This document shows, in pieces, positions 32,686 to 44,175 of a stretch of DNA of 64,000 nt. This DNA comes from Arthrinium phaeospermum. Lineage: Eukaryota > Ascomycota > Sordariomycetes > Amphisphaeriales > Apiosporaceae. Each line of letters opens with the position of its first letter. Position 1 is the stretch's first letter. Location of the stretch: contig QYRS01000012.1 in the NCBI GenBank assembly GCA_006503535.1, forward strand, positions 1,860,001-1,924,000, read 5' to 3'. The translations under genes were made by a program, and so were the position numbers. A model generated the notes under the pieces. The model ran no database searches. It had not been told where the DNA came from and saw only the letters and a program-made list of their open reading frames with translations.

Positions 32686-34136
32686 ATGGCAGACAGCGAG
32701 ACCCCAGTTCAGAATCCCCAGGCCAGCGGCGCCAGCTGGTCTTCATTTATCAAGGTATGTCTGCAGTTCACCGACACGACGCGAGTGACGGCATGCATGT
32801 GCCAAGCATGGTTATGTGACGGTTGCTACGTTTTGTGCAGCTTCTGCAAAGCTACCGATCCTTCGTTAAGTTACTAACTTTCGGGCCTGCCTGTAGTCCA
32901 TCGCGTCTTTCAATGGAGACCTGTCGTCCTTGACCGCGCCGCCCTTCATCCTCTCGTCTACGAGTCTTACCGAGTTCAGCTCCTACTGGTGCGAACACCC
33001 GACCGTCTTTGCCGCCCCGGCCAACGAAAAGGATCCCGCCAAGAGAGCGCTTCTCGTGCTCAAGTGGTTCTTGACGACACTGAAGCAGCAGTACGCCAGC
33101 CGGAGCGAGCAATATGGCAACGAGAAGAAGCCGCTGAACCCTTTCCTGGGCGAGCTGTTCCTGGGCAAATGGGAGGATGCCGCCGGCACCACCGAGTTGA
33201 TTAGCGAGCAGGTCAAGTACGGCTTCTCCTACCCCTCTTCGCGTCAGCAGCAATGACTAATCATAGCGCAGCCACCACCCTCCCGCGACCGCCTATAGCA
33301 TCACTAACAAGAAGACCAACGTCCACCTCGAGGGCTACAACGCCCAGAAGGCCTCCTTCTCCAAGACGATCAACATCAAGCAGATCGGCCACGCCGTCTT
33401 GACTGTCCCCGACCCGAGCAACCCGGAGCAGAAGGACACCTACATAATCACCCTGCCGTCCCTCCACGTCGAAGGCCTCCTGTTCGGATCGCCGTTCATT
33501 GAGCTCGATGGCGCGTCGTACATCACTTCATCGACTGGCTTCACCGCCAAGGTCGACTACAGCGGCAAGGGCTGGCTCAGCGGAAAGAAGAACTCGTTCA
33601 CCGCAGTACTTCACCCGACTGGCAAGGAGAAGGAGGCACTCTACAACATTTCGGGCCAATGGACCAAGGCCTTCGAGATCCACACCGGTGGCGCCAAGCA
33701 CAACTCGAGCAGCAACTTGATCGAGTCTTGGGACCCGTCTGCCAACCCTCTCACCAAGCTGATTGTCGCCCCCGTCGAGCAACAACACCCCCTCGAGTCC
33801 CGCCGTGCCTGGTCCAAGGTTGCTGAAGGCATCGCGCGCGGCGACATGGACGCCGTCGGGAAAGAGAAGTCGAAGATCGAGAATGCGCAGCGAGCCATGC
33901 GCAAGAAGGAGCAGACTGAAGGCCGCGACTGGGAAAGACGCTACTTCAAGGCTGTGGAGGGAACCGATGAGGCTCTGTCAACTCTGGCCAAGAATGTTGG
34001 TCTCGCGCCAAATGGCGACTCAGACAAGACCGGAGGACTCTGGAGGTTCGACCAGAGCATGGCCGACAAGGCGAACAAGCAGGACCTGACCCAGGCAGAC
34101 AAGGATAAGATCGCGGCCGATCTGCTGGGACAGTAG
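32686..34136 (+). CDS. Oxysterol-binding protein, Kes1/Osh4 type
   Basis: Cytosolic lipid-transfer protein that exchanges sterol and PI4P between membranes. Three exons, 32686..32754, 32897..33216 and 33272..34136, give 417 aa. It is a short, ORD-only protein: no PH domain, ankyrin repeats or FFAT motif is visible. N-terminal lid and first strand: SSFIK then [26 protein letters not shown] is a typical ORD block; [15 protein letters not shown] and the C-terminal WERRYFK follow. The family signature EQVSHHPP is split by intron 2. My splice gives EQVNHHPP, with Asn in the Ser position; using the GTCAAG donor instead would give EQRSHHPP. Either way the two His that bind PI4P phosphate are kept. 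Length fits yeast Osh4. Confidence 0.92.
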
Positions 34137-34573
34137 GGATATAGATTTTTTACATGGCCGGGCTGAGCGGATCTTGGCCTGCGACCGAGGAGGTAATGCG
34201 GACATACAAAGCAGGACAGACAGAGTAGTTGGCATTGTTTTAATTGACAAATCCTTGGCTTCTGGTGTGCAAAAGCTCCCTTACTTACATTGAACACGAG
34301 TCTTTAGTGGGCCGTCAACAAAAAGGCACGGTAGGTCCGATGACTTGATCGACATAAGACACATACATGACCACCTTCAATAATACATCATACTCATACA
34401 ATCTAATATACAGTACTGGCGCATGCTCCAGCTCGACACAGTATCCATGGCCTTGAATGTTGATGTACGACACAGTGTTTGCATTCACTATGCTATCCGT
34501 AAGGGAATCTCTCACTCTCATAAGAGTATCCACAACATGTCCCCGAAGTATGTTTCCAGGTCCATTACCTCGG
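34137..34573. other. Convergent intergenic region
   Basis: About 440 bp between the stops of two converging genes. It should hold both 3' UTRs. No gene or repeat seen. Confidence 0.4.
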
Positions 34574-36858
34574 CTACTTATCCGACGTTCCGTTGGTGCT
34601 ATCCTGCTGCTGTCCGTTGCTGCCAGCCTGCTGCTGCTCTCCGTTGTTGCCGGCCTGCCGCTGCTGCTGTCCGTTGTTATTGCCGCGCAGCTGCTGCCGG
34701 GTGCTCAGCAGCTTGGCCCGCTCCGCGTCGAGGATGCGGTCGATGGCCGACGTCCACCGGTACGTCTCCCGCCACGGCACGTCGAGCGTCTGGGCCAGCG
34801 CGATGAGGTTGCCGACCTTGCCGGTGACGGACATCGCCTCCTGCCGGGCGAGGACCTCGGCCTCGAACTCTTGGCGCGTCAGCTGCTTCTGGCCGGCGTT
34901 GGCGGCTTTGGTGTCGAAGACGGCTTGTTGGACGGTTTTCTTCTGGGCCTCTTCGGTCGCCTTCTCGTGCGCGGTCTTGCGCTTCTTGCTGGTGCGGGGG
35001 GCGGCGGAGGAGGCTCGGCGGCGGCGAGGGGTTGCTGGGTGGGGGGCAGCATGGGGGACGCGGGGGTCGGGGGAGCTGTGGGATCCGAGGGGGCCATGGG
35101 AGCCAAGGGAGCCATGGGAGCTATGGGTGCTGCTGATTGATAAGCAGCATGGAGAGGGCCCATGGGAGCCACAGGAGCCATGGGCGTAGCCGATTGAGGA
35201 GCGGTGGTCGGGACTTGATTAGGCAGCATCATCGGCGATGGCGATCGAGTGGCAGAACCAAAGTGACCGGGGTTCCAATTGCGTGGGCCAGGCGCCGCCG
35301 CTGCTGGTCCCAAAGCTTGATAAGACGCTTGAACTGGACTCATGGATGCCATGTTCTGTATGGCGGGAGTAGCATGGCTGAGCTCCCAGTTGCATGGACC
35401 CGTCACGGCTGTCGGCCCCGAGGCTTGGATGGACGCTTGGGTTCGAGCCATCTGCATCATCGATCGGATATCGGTACTGGCTTGAACGGCGTTACCGTTA
35501 CCGTTGGGATGAGGTGCGAGTGCCTGTCCCGAAGCTTGAGCCGGCGTGTAGAAGGGAGCCATGGGGGTCGTTGCGCGAGTGGTGGGGATAGCTTGGCTCA
35601 TGCCTCCGTATGGGCGCGATGCAGGGTACATCTGAGCCACCGGTGTTGGGGATCGAGTGGTAGGAGTCACTCGACCTTGACTGATGTTCCCGTACTGACG
35701 TGGCGAATTGACGGGCCCCGAAGCTTGGATTGGCAGTTGGGCAGGACTCATCATGGGTGTAGCCGCCCGGGTTGCAGGAGGAAGTTGGTTGCTGTTCATA
35801 GCCGGGCTCATAGACGGGCGCCCTGCAGTTGCAGTTGCCGAATTTGGGATCCGTGCCACTCGTGTCGCCGATCGAGTGATGTTGCCACCCAAGCTAGGTG
35901 TGGCGGCCGGCCCCGAAGCTCGGATTGGGACTTGGGATGACATTACGGGCGTCGCCGACCGAAGGGCGGGGTCGACCAGGCTCATGTCCATGAAGGGCCG
36001 CGATGCAGTTGTGCATGCAGGAGTCGGGATCGGAGCCACCGGTGTCGCCAATCGACTGACTCCCGAAACCTGTGTCGGTGCTTGAGGCGGAACGGTAGAC
36101 GTCGCCGATCGAGGGGCGGGAGCAGATTCAGTAACGTTGCCACTCAGAAGGCGTGGGTCAATGGCGTGCTCCAATGATTCGACTGGAGCCTGAGCCGGAG
36201 GCAACGGTGTGGGAGCCTGAGTGACCAGCGTTCCTTGACCAGCATCGGGACGTTGTTCGACCGGCTTCGTGACTGGGACCAGAGACATTGGCTGCTCTGA
36301 GGTCTTTGCAGCATCTCCACCAGAGTCTGCTATGTATGTTATCAGCTTGTTTTTCTTTCTCTCGCCGTGATAGGAATAAGGATGAAACTCACCAGCTGGT
36401 GCCTCGATACTACTCACTTCACTCAGACGGGCCTGGAGTTCCCGAGTGAATAGGGGGTCCCACGGGAGTAAGCTCGGATCCTGAGGTTTCGGGTACTTCT
36501 CGAGGAACGCGATGCTCAGCATCCGGTCCTCCTCCGCCTCCCTCTTGGGGTCGGTGTCGCTATGATCGGCGAGCGCGGTGGACCAGGCGACTTTCTCGAC
36601 CATCCAGGAGACGAATTTGCCGGAAATCTGATCTTGCATGGCCAGCTTTCGAAGCTCGACGGCCTCAGGATTGAACGCGACGTGGTCCAAGAACATATCG
36701 TAGCCCCAACTGAAGAGTTCGAGGAGCGCCGCGCCCAAGCTTTCTTTGTCGTAACCCATCGCGCGGAAGCGATCCTTGATCTCCCGCACGACCTGTGTAC
36801 GGCGCTGGGGGTCCCATCCACTGACAGGATTGCTGCTAGCGCTGCGTTCGGAAGCCAT
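34574..36858 (-). CDS. Large Pro/Ala/Ser/Thr-rich protein with conserved N-terminal block; one frameshift
   Basis: Unrecognised. Start taken at 36858 (MASERSASSN; another ATG ten codons upstream). Residues ~15-150 look folded (FVSWMVEKVAWSTAL then YPKPQDPSLLPWDPLF) and share spacing with the WxVD proteins at 46.0 and 50.3 kb. A 63-bp intron (36330..36392, GTGAGT to CATAG) keeps the frame whether spliced or not. The middle ~350 residues are degenerate repeats rich in ATP, ASGP and SATPMAP. The C-terminal part continues in another frame: after the Pro run near 35000-35020 the alternative frame reads SKKRKTAHEKATEEAQKKTV and on to a Gln-rich tail ending at 34574. One base missing from the C run explains it; an intron with a GTCCCC donor would also fit but is a poor site. 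SKKRK is a likely nuclear signal. Confidence 0.65.
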
Positions 36859-36888
36859 GTTGTTGATGTTATAAATACTCGGCGACAA

Positions 36889-37915
36889 TTACGAGCAAAT
36901 GTGAAAGTCAGGGCGAGCAATGCGATGCTTTAAGGAAAAAATCGCCGAAAGGTGTGATGACTTGAACCAAGACAAGATCTTGTGCTGGCTGGTGAGGTGA
37001 GGTATGCAAATCGAATGTGCAAATCAAACATGCAAATGGTTGATGCAAATGAGAGATGCAAAAGAAGAGATGAAAGAGAGAGGGTAGAAGGAGAGATGTG
37101 TGGGGGGAGAGAGGTGTAGAAGGAGAAAGCTCTGTCGGCGATGGACTGTAGGCTCCAGTGTTGGTGCTTGACACGACCGAGTGAGTGAGCGTCCTAGAGG
37201 TAGTAGTCAAGAAACGCCGCGCAAAAAATCGATGCACATATGAATTGCCAATGCAAGGAAACCTTGGTATGAATCGGGGGAGAAAAAAAAGAAGAATGCA
37301 GGCAGGACGTGTGCAACCGGAATTATTCTGCGGCGAAATAAATGCCAATGCCAGCAGGGCGTGTCCAACCGGAATTGTTCTGCGGCGAAATAATCAAGTC
37401 GATCCAAAAGCTTGCCTAAAGGAAGTATCTCAGACAAATGTGACCGACAGGTGACGGCGATACTTGCACAGAGCTCTGTGAATCAGTCCGGTCGGAAGGG
37501 TTGATGACAAGCTGTTGAGCTTCAAAAGAGTCGATGTGCCAGCCAACGGTAAACACTGCAAAAGTGCCAACCAGCCAGCTCATTACCTTAGATATGAACC
37601 ACCTCGAATTGAATGCAGCGTGAAAGCCACCACACACATAAGTTCTTTACATCCGTCAAGGGATCATTGTTTGAATGATCGAAACCTAGCGAATGGTATT
37701 TCGACTCATTGCATCTATCTCCGAAAACCTCAAATTGTCTTGTTTTGGGACCCTCATGAATCTTACGATGTTTTTGCCGGGAAACCTTAGTATGAATCGA
37801 AAAAAAAGAAAAGAGAAAGAAGATGAGTCTTACGATAGCAGCTACTTGGCACCATCTGATGGTGCCATCCTATAGTATATTACTCGGCTAATAAACATCG
37901 GCAGCTGACACTGTC
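36889..37915. other. Intergenic region with short repeats
   Basis: One kilobase without a convincing gene. It holds several spaced copies of ATGCAAAT-like octamers (about 37005-37075), a 52-bp tandem repeat (listed separately), and two dispersed copies of a GGAAACCTT(G/A)GTATGAATCG segment at about 37258 and 37782. A short palindrome GGCACCATC-T-GATGGTGCC lies at about 37848. Confidence 0.5.
37302..37394. repeat. 52-bp tandem repeat, about 1.8 copies
   Basis: Copies starting GCAGGACGTGTGCAACCGG and GCAGGGCGTGTCCAACCGG begin 52 bp apart and both continue GAATT(A/G)TTCTGCGGCGAAATAA. Intergenic; no coding frame depends on it. Confidence 0.8.
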
Positions 37916-39981
37916 TCAGAGACTGGTGAACGTCGGCCGCGGTGAAAACATCTTCGTGTCAATCTTGACCACTTCTCTCAGCTCGCCCGCCATCTCCAGT
38001 ACCTTTCTCCTGGACTCCGGGGACACCACCACAAACGTCCCCACCGTCAACTCCCAGGGCTGATCCATCTCGCGCCAATCGTAGGTACCGTAGCAGATCT
38101 GCTTGAACAGCTCCGGGCGCATTCCCTGCAGCATGGTCCCGGGGTCAGCATTCAGGTTGACGCGGCCTGCCGGGACGTTGATGAAGACGCACGCGACCCA
38201 AAGCGGCACGGCCCCAGAATCCGAGAAGAAGCTGAACGGGCGGCAAAGTGCCCGGATCCTTTCCCGTTCTCCCAGCGCGTTCAACATATGCAGAGCAAAG
38301 TAGTCTATCCCGTGCGTCATCTGCCCACCGATGTCGCCGTTGATACCGGGAGGTTGCATCCGGAACTCCTGCACTATGGCCGTCGGTTCCTCCTCCGGTG
38401 GCGGGTACCGAGGCATCAGGTCGATAAAACTGCCCCTCTCCTCGTCGCGGTAGTTTCCGTTATCCTCGTTGGGGACCGGCGCATAATGAACCGACGAGTT
38501 GCGGATTCGTACCTTGGCGTGGAAGACGCCATCGCGGACCCCTTGCGCCAGGAGTATTTTGGACACCGCGTCGCAAACGAGGTTTTGTTCCTCTCGCGGA
38601 AGCTTGGAAGGCCACACCAGTTTTGTTTTCATAAAATCGCCCTCTGGGAGGTTGAAGTATTCATTCTTCTCGTTTCTGGGCAGACATTGGTCGCCGGTGG
38701 TGGGGAAGCTGTCGATGATCTCGGAGAACAGGATCTCGCCGTCCTGTAGCACGACGTTGGATAGGAACTCGGGCCCATCTTCGTAATGGTCGACGAGCAG
38801 ACAAGACCGGGTCCCGAGGTCATGCTCCATCCAGCAATAGCCTGGATCAGCTCGCCAGAGTTGGTGGCCAGGCGATAGCCGGTATCAAAAGAATTCAGGC
38901 AGGGCTTGAGGATGAGGGGGTACTGCGGGAGGAGACCAGGGGTTTCGAAATGTTTTCTGAGACGTTTGAGGACATCCATATCATATTCAGGCGAGGACAG
39001 CCGCACGGGATCGACGGGCTTCGGGTAGAATCTGCTTGTCATCTGCTTGTCGATGAGTCTCTCGACCAGGCTGGAGGGCATGGAACGAAGCCCCAGTTCG
39101 CGTGCGGCGATGGCTGTGCAGACTTGCAAGCCTTCTTCAAAGGTGACGATGCCGTCAAATGGTCCACTGGAAGAGATAGCTGCCATGATCCGTTCGGCAA
39201 GTGGTAGTAGTACGCCGCCTTGGGGCTCTGGTATGTGGATGTAGGACTCGACAGCAGCACCTATCTCCCCAGAAATCCTGGGTGGGTCGACAAAGTCCAC
39301 AAGCGTAACACGGATACCGAGTGCATATGCAGCCCCCACGACGTGACTCACATTTCTACTATCACAACCGCCTACAACGACAAGCCGGTCGTTGGATATC
39401 CGAGAGGGAAGCGTCAAGGGAAGGCATAGCCTGTTGATGGGATCAAGGCCGATAGATGTTTCGTGGACGCCATCTACTGCGCGAGTCGTTATGTGCTCAG
39501 GTTTGAATGTGAAAACGGCCGCAACGTTCTTCAATATCGTGAGAAAGTCGTCCTCAGTCCCACCGAATTCACCATGTTTGACCGAGGGTATACCGTCGAA
39601 ATGCTCCTGGGGCATGGCAAATTGTTCTATGGTGAGACCGTAGTAGGGAGAAAGCCCCCGGGTGCGAGATAGCGCGAAGTCGCCTCGAATGATGAATCCA
39701 GGTCGGGTAACAACGACCAGCTTGCAAATGGCGTCACTGTCCGGGAATGATTTCTCAGTATCTCGTGCTTGATTGGCCAGGTACTTCAATATCCCTTTCG
39801 CGTCCTGGCTAGAACAAGAGAGCTGTCTGTCTCTCGAGCCTTCCTTCTGTGCGTCGCCATCAAAGACTTTCTTGATTGATAGATCAAGGATGCGGAAATC
39901 GTGCTCTGGCTCGTGGGTGGCTGACCATTCCCAGCGACAGGCGAAGTTGCTGTCCTGGTCTGTGAAGCGAAAGGTCGGCAT
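37916..39981 (-). CDS. ATP-grasp carboxylate-amine ligase, frame broken once
   Basis: Enzymes of this fold activate a carboxylate as acyl phosphate and join it to an amine or other nucleophile. The first ~380 residues (from 39981) hold the pre-ATP-grasp part (DRLVVVGGCDSRNVSHVVGA, Rossmann-like) and the first ATP-grasp half (PLILKPCLNSFDTGYR, with the ATP-binding Lys). Coding then moves to the frame that ends at 37916: GPEFLSNVVLQDGEILFSEI, GVFHAKVRIRNSSV and GGQMTHGIDYFALHMLNALG, as in this family. The change lies near 38831..38840 and needs one extra base; no GT-AG pair in the region repairs it without removing the ATP site. So this is either a recent frameshift or an assembly error. It is divergent from an MFS transporter pseudogene, suggesting a small lost metabolic module. 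Confidence 0.72.
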
Positions 39982-40380
39982 GGCCGTACGTAAGTCTCTT
40001 TGCTGGTTCTATGTATGCTTTTGGGTAGTTCCAGTAGCAATCTATTAGGCAGAAAGGGCAACAGAAGTTTCTGAGGGCTCTGAAAGAGAGGCCTTATAGT
40101 GAGTAGCTTTTGTCATCCTCAGCAAGGCTGTGGTTCAATTTGCAGATGCTGCATCATCGCCCAGCTTGCAAAAAGCGTTTGCCCTCGCATTTGCAGTTTA
40201 TGAGTCTAACTTGTGTTCTCACATAGGTGAATCAGATACCTTTGTCCAGGCCGGTTTGCTGAGATGCACATGCAGGCACTCCTTTAACCCTCCTCTCTCT
40301 CCCCGGCTGACCAAAGTTCTGAAACCAATCCCTTTTGTTGGGCGCTGATTGGTGCGCAGCATCTTACGCGATCGGGAACC

Positions 40381-41816
40381 AGCGCAAGCCGCTTGCTAAA
40401 AGACATTATTTGCAAGACCTACTACGACGAGCTTGACCATCGTGCTTCGGGAGCCAAGGCGAGTTCCATTGAACGCGACTGCACAGCGAATGCAATTCAG
40501 CGAGAGCTAAGCCTTGTAAATCAAGTCTATCTCACTCTACATCAGCTTCCAGGTAAGAACTGTACCATTCACCGCCGAACGAGCGACAAAAGCCTTCCTG
40601 GCACGAGTCGTCATGATTAATCCTTCGCCAGGGTTTCTCGCATTGCCATACGGGATAGCAGGTTGGTACACATCACCTCTGGATCTACAACTTGGCTGAC
40701 TCAAAACCATAGCGGATCGCATCGGGCGCAAGAAAGTCCTTCTCATGTCTACCGTTGGCATGCTGCTATGCGAGGCCTTTCGACTTCTTGTCAGTGAGTA
40801 ACACCACTCGCTTCAGATGTACTGTCCAGACCAGATCTGGCTAATCTTCTTCAGACTGACAATCCGGTCGCATTCCTTTGAGGGTGATATGGCGGCGCCT
40901 CTCTTCAGAATTCTCGGGGGTGGCGATGCCGTCGCCGCGACCATGGTGCTGACGGCACTCTCTGATGTTTACCCCGAAGAGAACAGGTCGGTTCATGTTC
41001 GACAGCAACTTCAACCATCATGGCTGACTCGTTATCAGAACAGTTCTGTCTGCAAGGGTGGCATCGATGGCCATTATTTGCGAGATCTTTGCGCCTCTTC
41101 GGAATCAAGAACGTCGGCCCCCTCATGTCAGCTTTTTGCCACAACCGTGGGCACCATAGCAGGGATCTTCGAGCTCCAATATCTCCACAAGCGGTTCGGG
41201 TGGAGTTATCCATATGAAAGCATTCACGAGACCCTAGGACGCTATCGGCCTTTTACTCAGAGCAGGGCTCGCTGACTCCCTGCGTGTAGGCAACCTCCAT
41301 ACTCACGATACGACCCTCCGTCACCCTTGCCGTATTGCTCATCATCATTCCCCTCCTCACAAAGGTGCTGATCTCCATATCTGGGAAGCCGCAAAGACCT
41401 CCTCCTTCTTCGCGTAAGCGCCGCCTTGATGACCATCGGCACCCTTCTCCTGTGCATCTCGAACGGGACCGTGCTGGTCGTGCTGTCTCTTGTCGTCTTC
41501 GCGCTCGGGAACGGGTTCGTGACGGTCGGAAAGAGTTTGCTCATGACGCTCGGCCGGCCGAGATGGCGGGGACTCTGTTGTCGGCCATGAATCTAAGCGC
41601 GTCCGTCGGGGCGGTGCTCGCTGGCCCTTGATCGCCGTCGCTTTCGATTGGGGTCTTAGACAGGGCGGGTTGTGGCTCGGGGCTCCTCTGCTTCTCGTCG
41701 CGGTACTCTATGCGTTGACTCTGGTGTCGGTGTGCGCTATCAGGGTTCCAGAAAAGGGTCCGCAGGTTGATGACGACGCTGGAGGGGGTATAGGTACCTA
41801 CGTAGCGATGTAATTA
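40381..41816 (+). pseudogene. Decayed major facilitator superfamily transporter
   Basis: Fragments of one MFS protein appear in order but in changing frames: LLKDIICKTYYDEL; then, over two normal-looking introns, GFLALPYGIAADRIGRKKVL (the MFS loop 2-3 motif spans the second junction); RILGGGDAVAATMVLTALSD; DVYPEENR then RTVLSARVASMAIICEIFAP after another intron; SVTLAVLLIIIPLLTKVL; MTIGTLLLCISNGTVLVVLS; GTLLSAMNLSASVGAVLAGP; and LIAVAFDWGLRQGGLWLGAP to a stop at 41814..41816. At least four frame changes between these fragments (near 41100, 41135, 41545 and 41628) and the missing first helix show it is non-functional as read. Intron sites are still good, so decay is recent. It is divergent from the ATP-grasp gene. 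Confidence 0.7.
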
Positions 41817-42496
41817 ACTGCGAGAACAGATAAGGAAATAGTAGGAGAGAGTTGCTACATGGAGCTTCTAGTTGCCACATGAATAGAAGTTTGAGAAGCA
41901 GGCTGTGATTCATAAGCTAGAACTCAGGTGCCTGACAAACAAGATCAGAGTAGCAAGAGGCGAAGACGGTGAAAAGACATTTGACGCGTCCTCTGAAAGG
42001 CTGTGTTCGTCGAATGGGTGACTCCCTTCCATACTTCTATGTGCATACGACTGTCTCTGAATGAATGAGAGCTTTCCGCTCGATCGATTACAAAAGCCTG
42101 GGAGAGTTACCACCATAAATTTCAAGAGAAAGCGGGAAAGCAAAGCATCGTAACAAGACGGATGGTAGAATAGCGAAATGTACAAGGGAGTTCATTATCC
42201 TGTACATGAGGTGTCTGTACAAATCAGAAGTGTGACTAAGCGGTGACAGTCGTATCACTTTCCAGATAGACGAACGGTTTGCATGTTGCTTCTTAAGGAA
42301 TGAGCTCCTTGTGGAAGACATAATCCTTGAGATGAAGAACCTTTGCTCATACTCAACAGAATTCTTAGACAGGTAATCTGCAGCCACTTTTCAGTCTGTG
42401 TTTGCTCTCCATTAGTTTCCAACCAGTAAAGTGAGCGTCATGACCAATCGCTCTGTGTGTCCATCGAGAACGTACAAGTGAAGATAAAGCTAACAG
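41817..42496. other. Intergenic region
   Basis: About 680 bp downstream of two converging units. Short frames only; no domain, repeat or RNA gene seen. Confidence 0.4.
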
Positions 42497-43478
42497 CTAT
42501 GACTGTCGCAGGTTGCCCTTAGCTTTCAGATAAGCCACCAAGGAGTCAAGATTTCCGTACTTTGGTCGATGGCCATCCACCGTTTGGAAGCCACTAACAT
42601 TCTGTCGGTCCTCCTCCATGCAGCAAGACGGCAGATCTGGGCTGTATTGATAGTCCAGATGCTCTACGAGAATTGCCCGGTTCTGACGCCACTGGTAGAC
42701 AGAATGGCCAACGCTCCATGGAAGCACATCAGGAGATGCTCCGTGAAGTTGTGCCAGCTCGTTGACATCGATAAGCTCCGTGTATATAGGCGGCAACCCT
42801 CTGCGATCAGGGCACATCCAATGAAAAAGTCTTTCTCGTAAGCTGTGGCTGGATACATACACCAAGAGCTCATAGCATTCATCCAAGGTGTGCTCTGTCT
42901 GATCTGGGTGAATGGGACAGACGGTGGTCATGCCGGTGTCTGACCAGGTTTGCATACATCGCAGAGGCGAATGCCTCCCGACCCGGCAGACCCAGCAGAT
43001 ATTGTTCTCGGGTGGGCAGACGGTCTTGGGCAGACAGGCAGCCTTGGGGCCATGTGACGAAGGTAAATCATCGTCGGACGAAGGTATTTCTTCCAATTGC
43101 TCTAGATCCCGTGCCTGTTGGCGGGTTGAAGGAGGGCTACGCTGTTTCGTGCACGGCTTCAATAAAAAGAAGGTATCTTGACTGGTACTCATGAGGACCT
43201 CTCCCTCCGAAAATCTTATCGAGGAAGCTTAGTGAAAGCCTGCGCCCTCTGATCTTCTTGCGGATATCCTGGTCAGATTCTGGCTCAACCCTAGTAGCTG
43301 GCGATCTTTGCTCAGCCCTCACCAGAGACGAGATCGGGCCTGGAATCGTCGAGCCGTTTGTAGCAACATCGAGGGATCCTTTGGACCTTATTCCCCTGTT
43401 CATGCCGTTCCTGTTAGTGTTGTGCTTCTTGCTTTGGCCGCCCAGGGGGTTCGCGCTTGGCTTTTGACTGTCGGCCAT
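42497..43478 (-). CDS. Double metal-motif protein, copy 1 (CCHC + CHHC)
   Basis: Unrecognised family with two more copies in this window. The N-terminal part (from 43478, MADSQKPSAN) is basic and disordered. The C-terminal part, in a second frame open from at least 43192 to 42497, carries the core: CWVCRVGRHSPLRC (C-X2-C-X4-H-X4-C, the spacing of a zinc knuckle), 12 residues, CPIHPDQTEHTLDEC (C-X2-H-X5-H-X4-C), then LPPIYTELIDVNEL, LPWSVGHSVYQW and LDYQYSPDLP. The two frames must be joined by an intron or a frameshift. A GTGAGG donor after SSL (in PISSLVRAEQ) is the best candidate, but I could not fix the acceptor. Copy 1 is the most divergent (LPWSVERS has become LPWSVGHS). Function unknown; nucleic-acid binding is possible from the knuckle spacing. 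Confidence 0.62.
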
Positions 43479-44175
43479 TGCAAATGGCTGGAGAGATGTG
43501 GAGGAACTGCAGAGTTCGTGGCTGTTACGAAATAATTACCGATGGGGAGAAAGACAAGTGACAAGTGAGAAACTGGTGGAATGATGCTGGCTCGCTTTGG
43601 TGAACAAAAAGGTTAAGGTGGGAAGATGTGGAAAGATGTGGGAAAGAATTTTGGCGGGCTAGGTACAAAACAAACAGCTTGCATCAAATAACATGTACCT
43701 GAGTACATGTACTTAGGTACAGGCGGTATTGAGGAAGAGAAGCTGAGGCAAACTGGGCACTGCAAATTTGGGAAAACGAGAGCTTGAGTAAGTAGAGAAT
43801 TCGATTTGGTAGAGAGGCGCTGCAAACTTGGGAAAACGCGAAGTTGCAAAACATGCAACACCCGCCAAAGCCTTTCAACACAACAGGCAGTATTCTGGGA
43901 ACAATCTGCCACATACAGACGAGTATCTATCATGCATAAGCCTCTATTGAACCCTGGTCTATCCAGCCTGAGCTACTCTGTATGAATCCAGACCTGTCAC
44001 TACTTTTACATCAAGTGTGCTACATGAGATCCCATGCAAGGCCATCTGTACGTATCCGTACGTATCTAAACATTTCAAGTCATCCCAAAGGGGGTCGTTC
44101 CAGACAAGAGGTCCCTACTCAAGGACATAGTGCTTCAGAAGAGAAGAGAGTCAGCAATAGACTGACTATGGGTGC
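43479..44175. other. Intergenic region between metal-motif copies 1 and 2
   Basis: About 700 bp. A segment GCTGCAAACTTGGGAAAACG near 43828 resembles CACTGCAAATTTGGGAAAACG near 43758, a local direct repeat. No gene seen. Confidence 0.4.

Noticed and set aside
35137..35940. 267-codon plus-strand frame antisense to the Pro-rich gene
   Set aside because: Mirror of a repetitive coding sequence; the minus strand carries the conserved N-terminal block, intron and nuclear signal.
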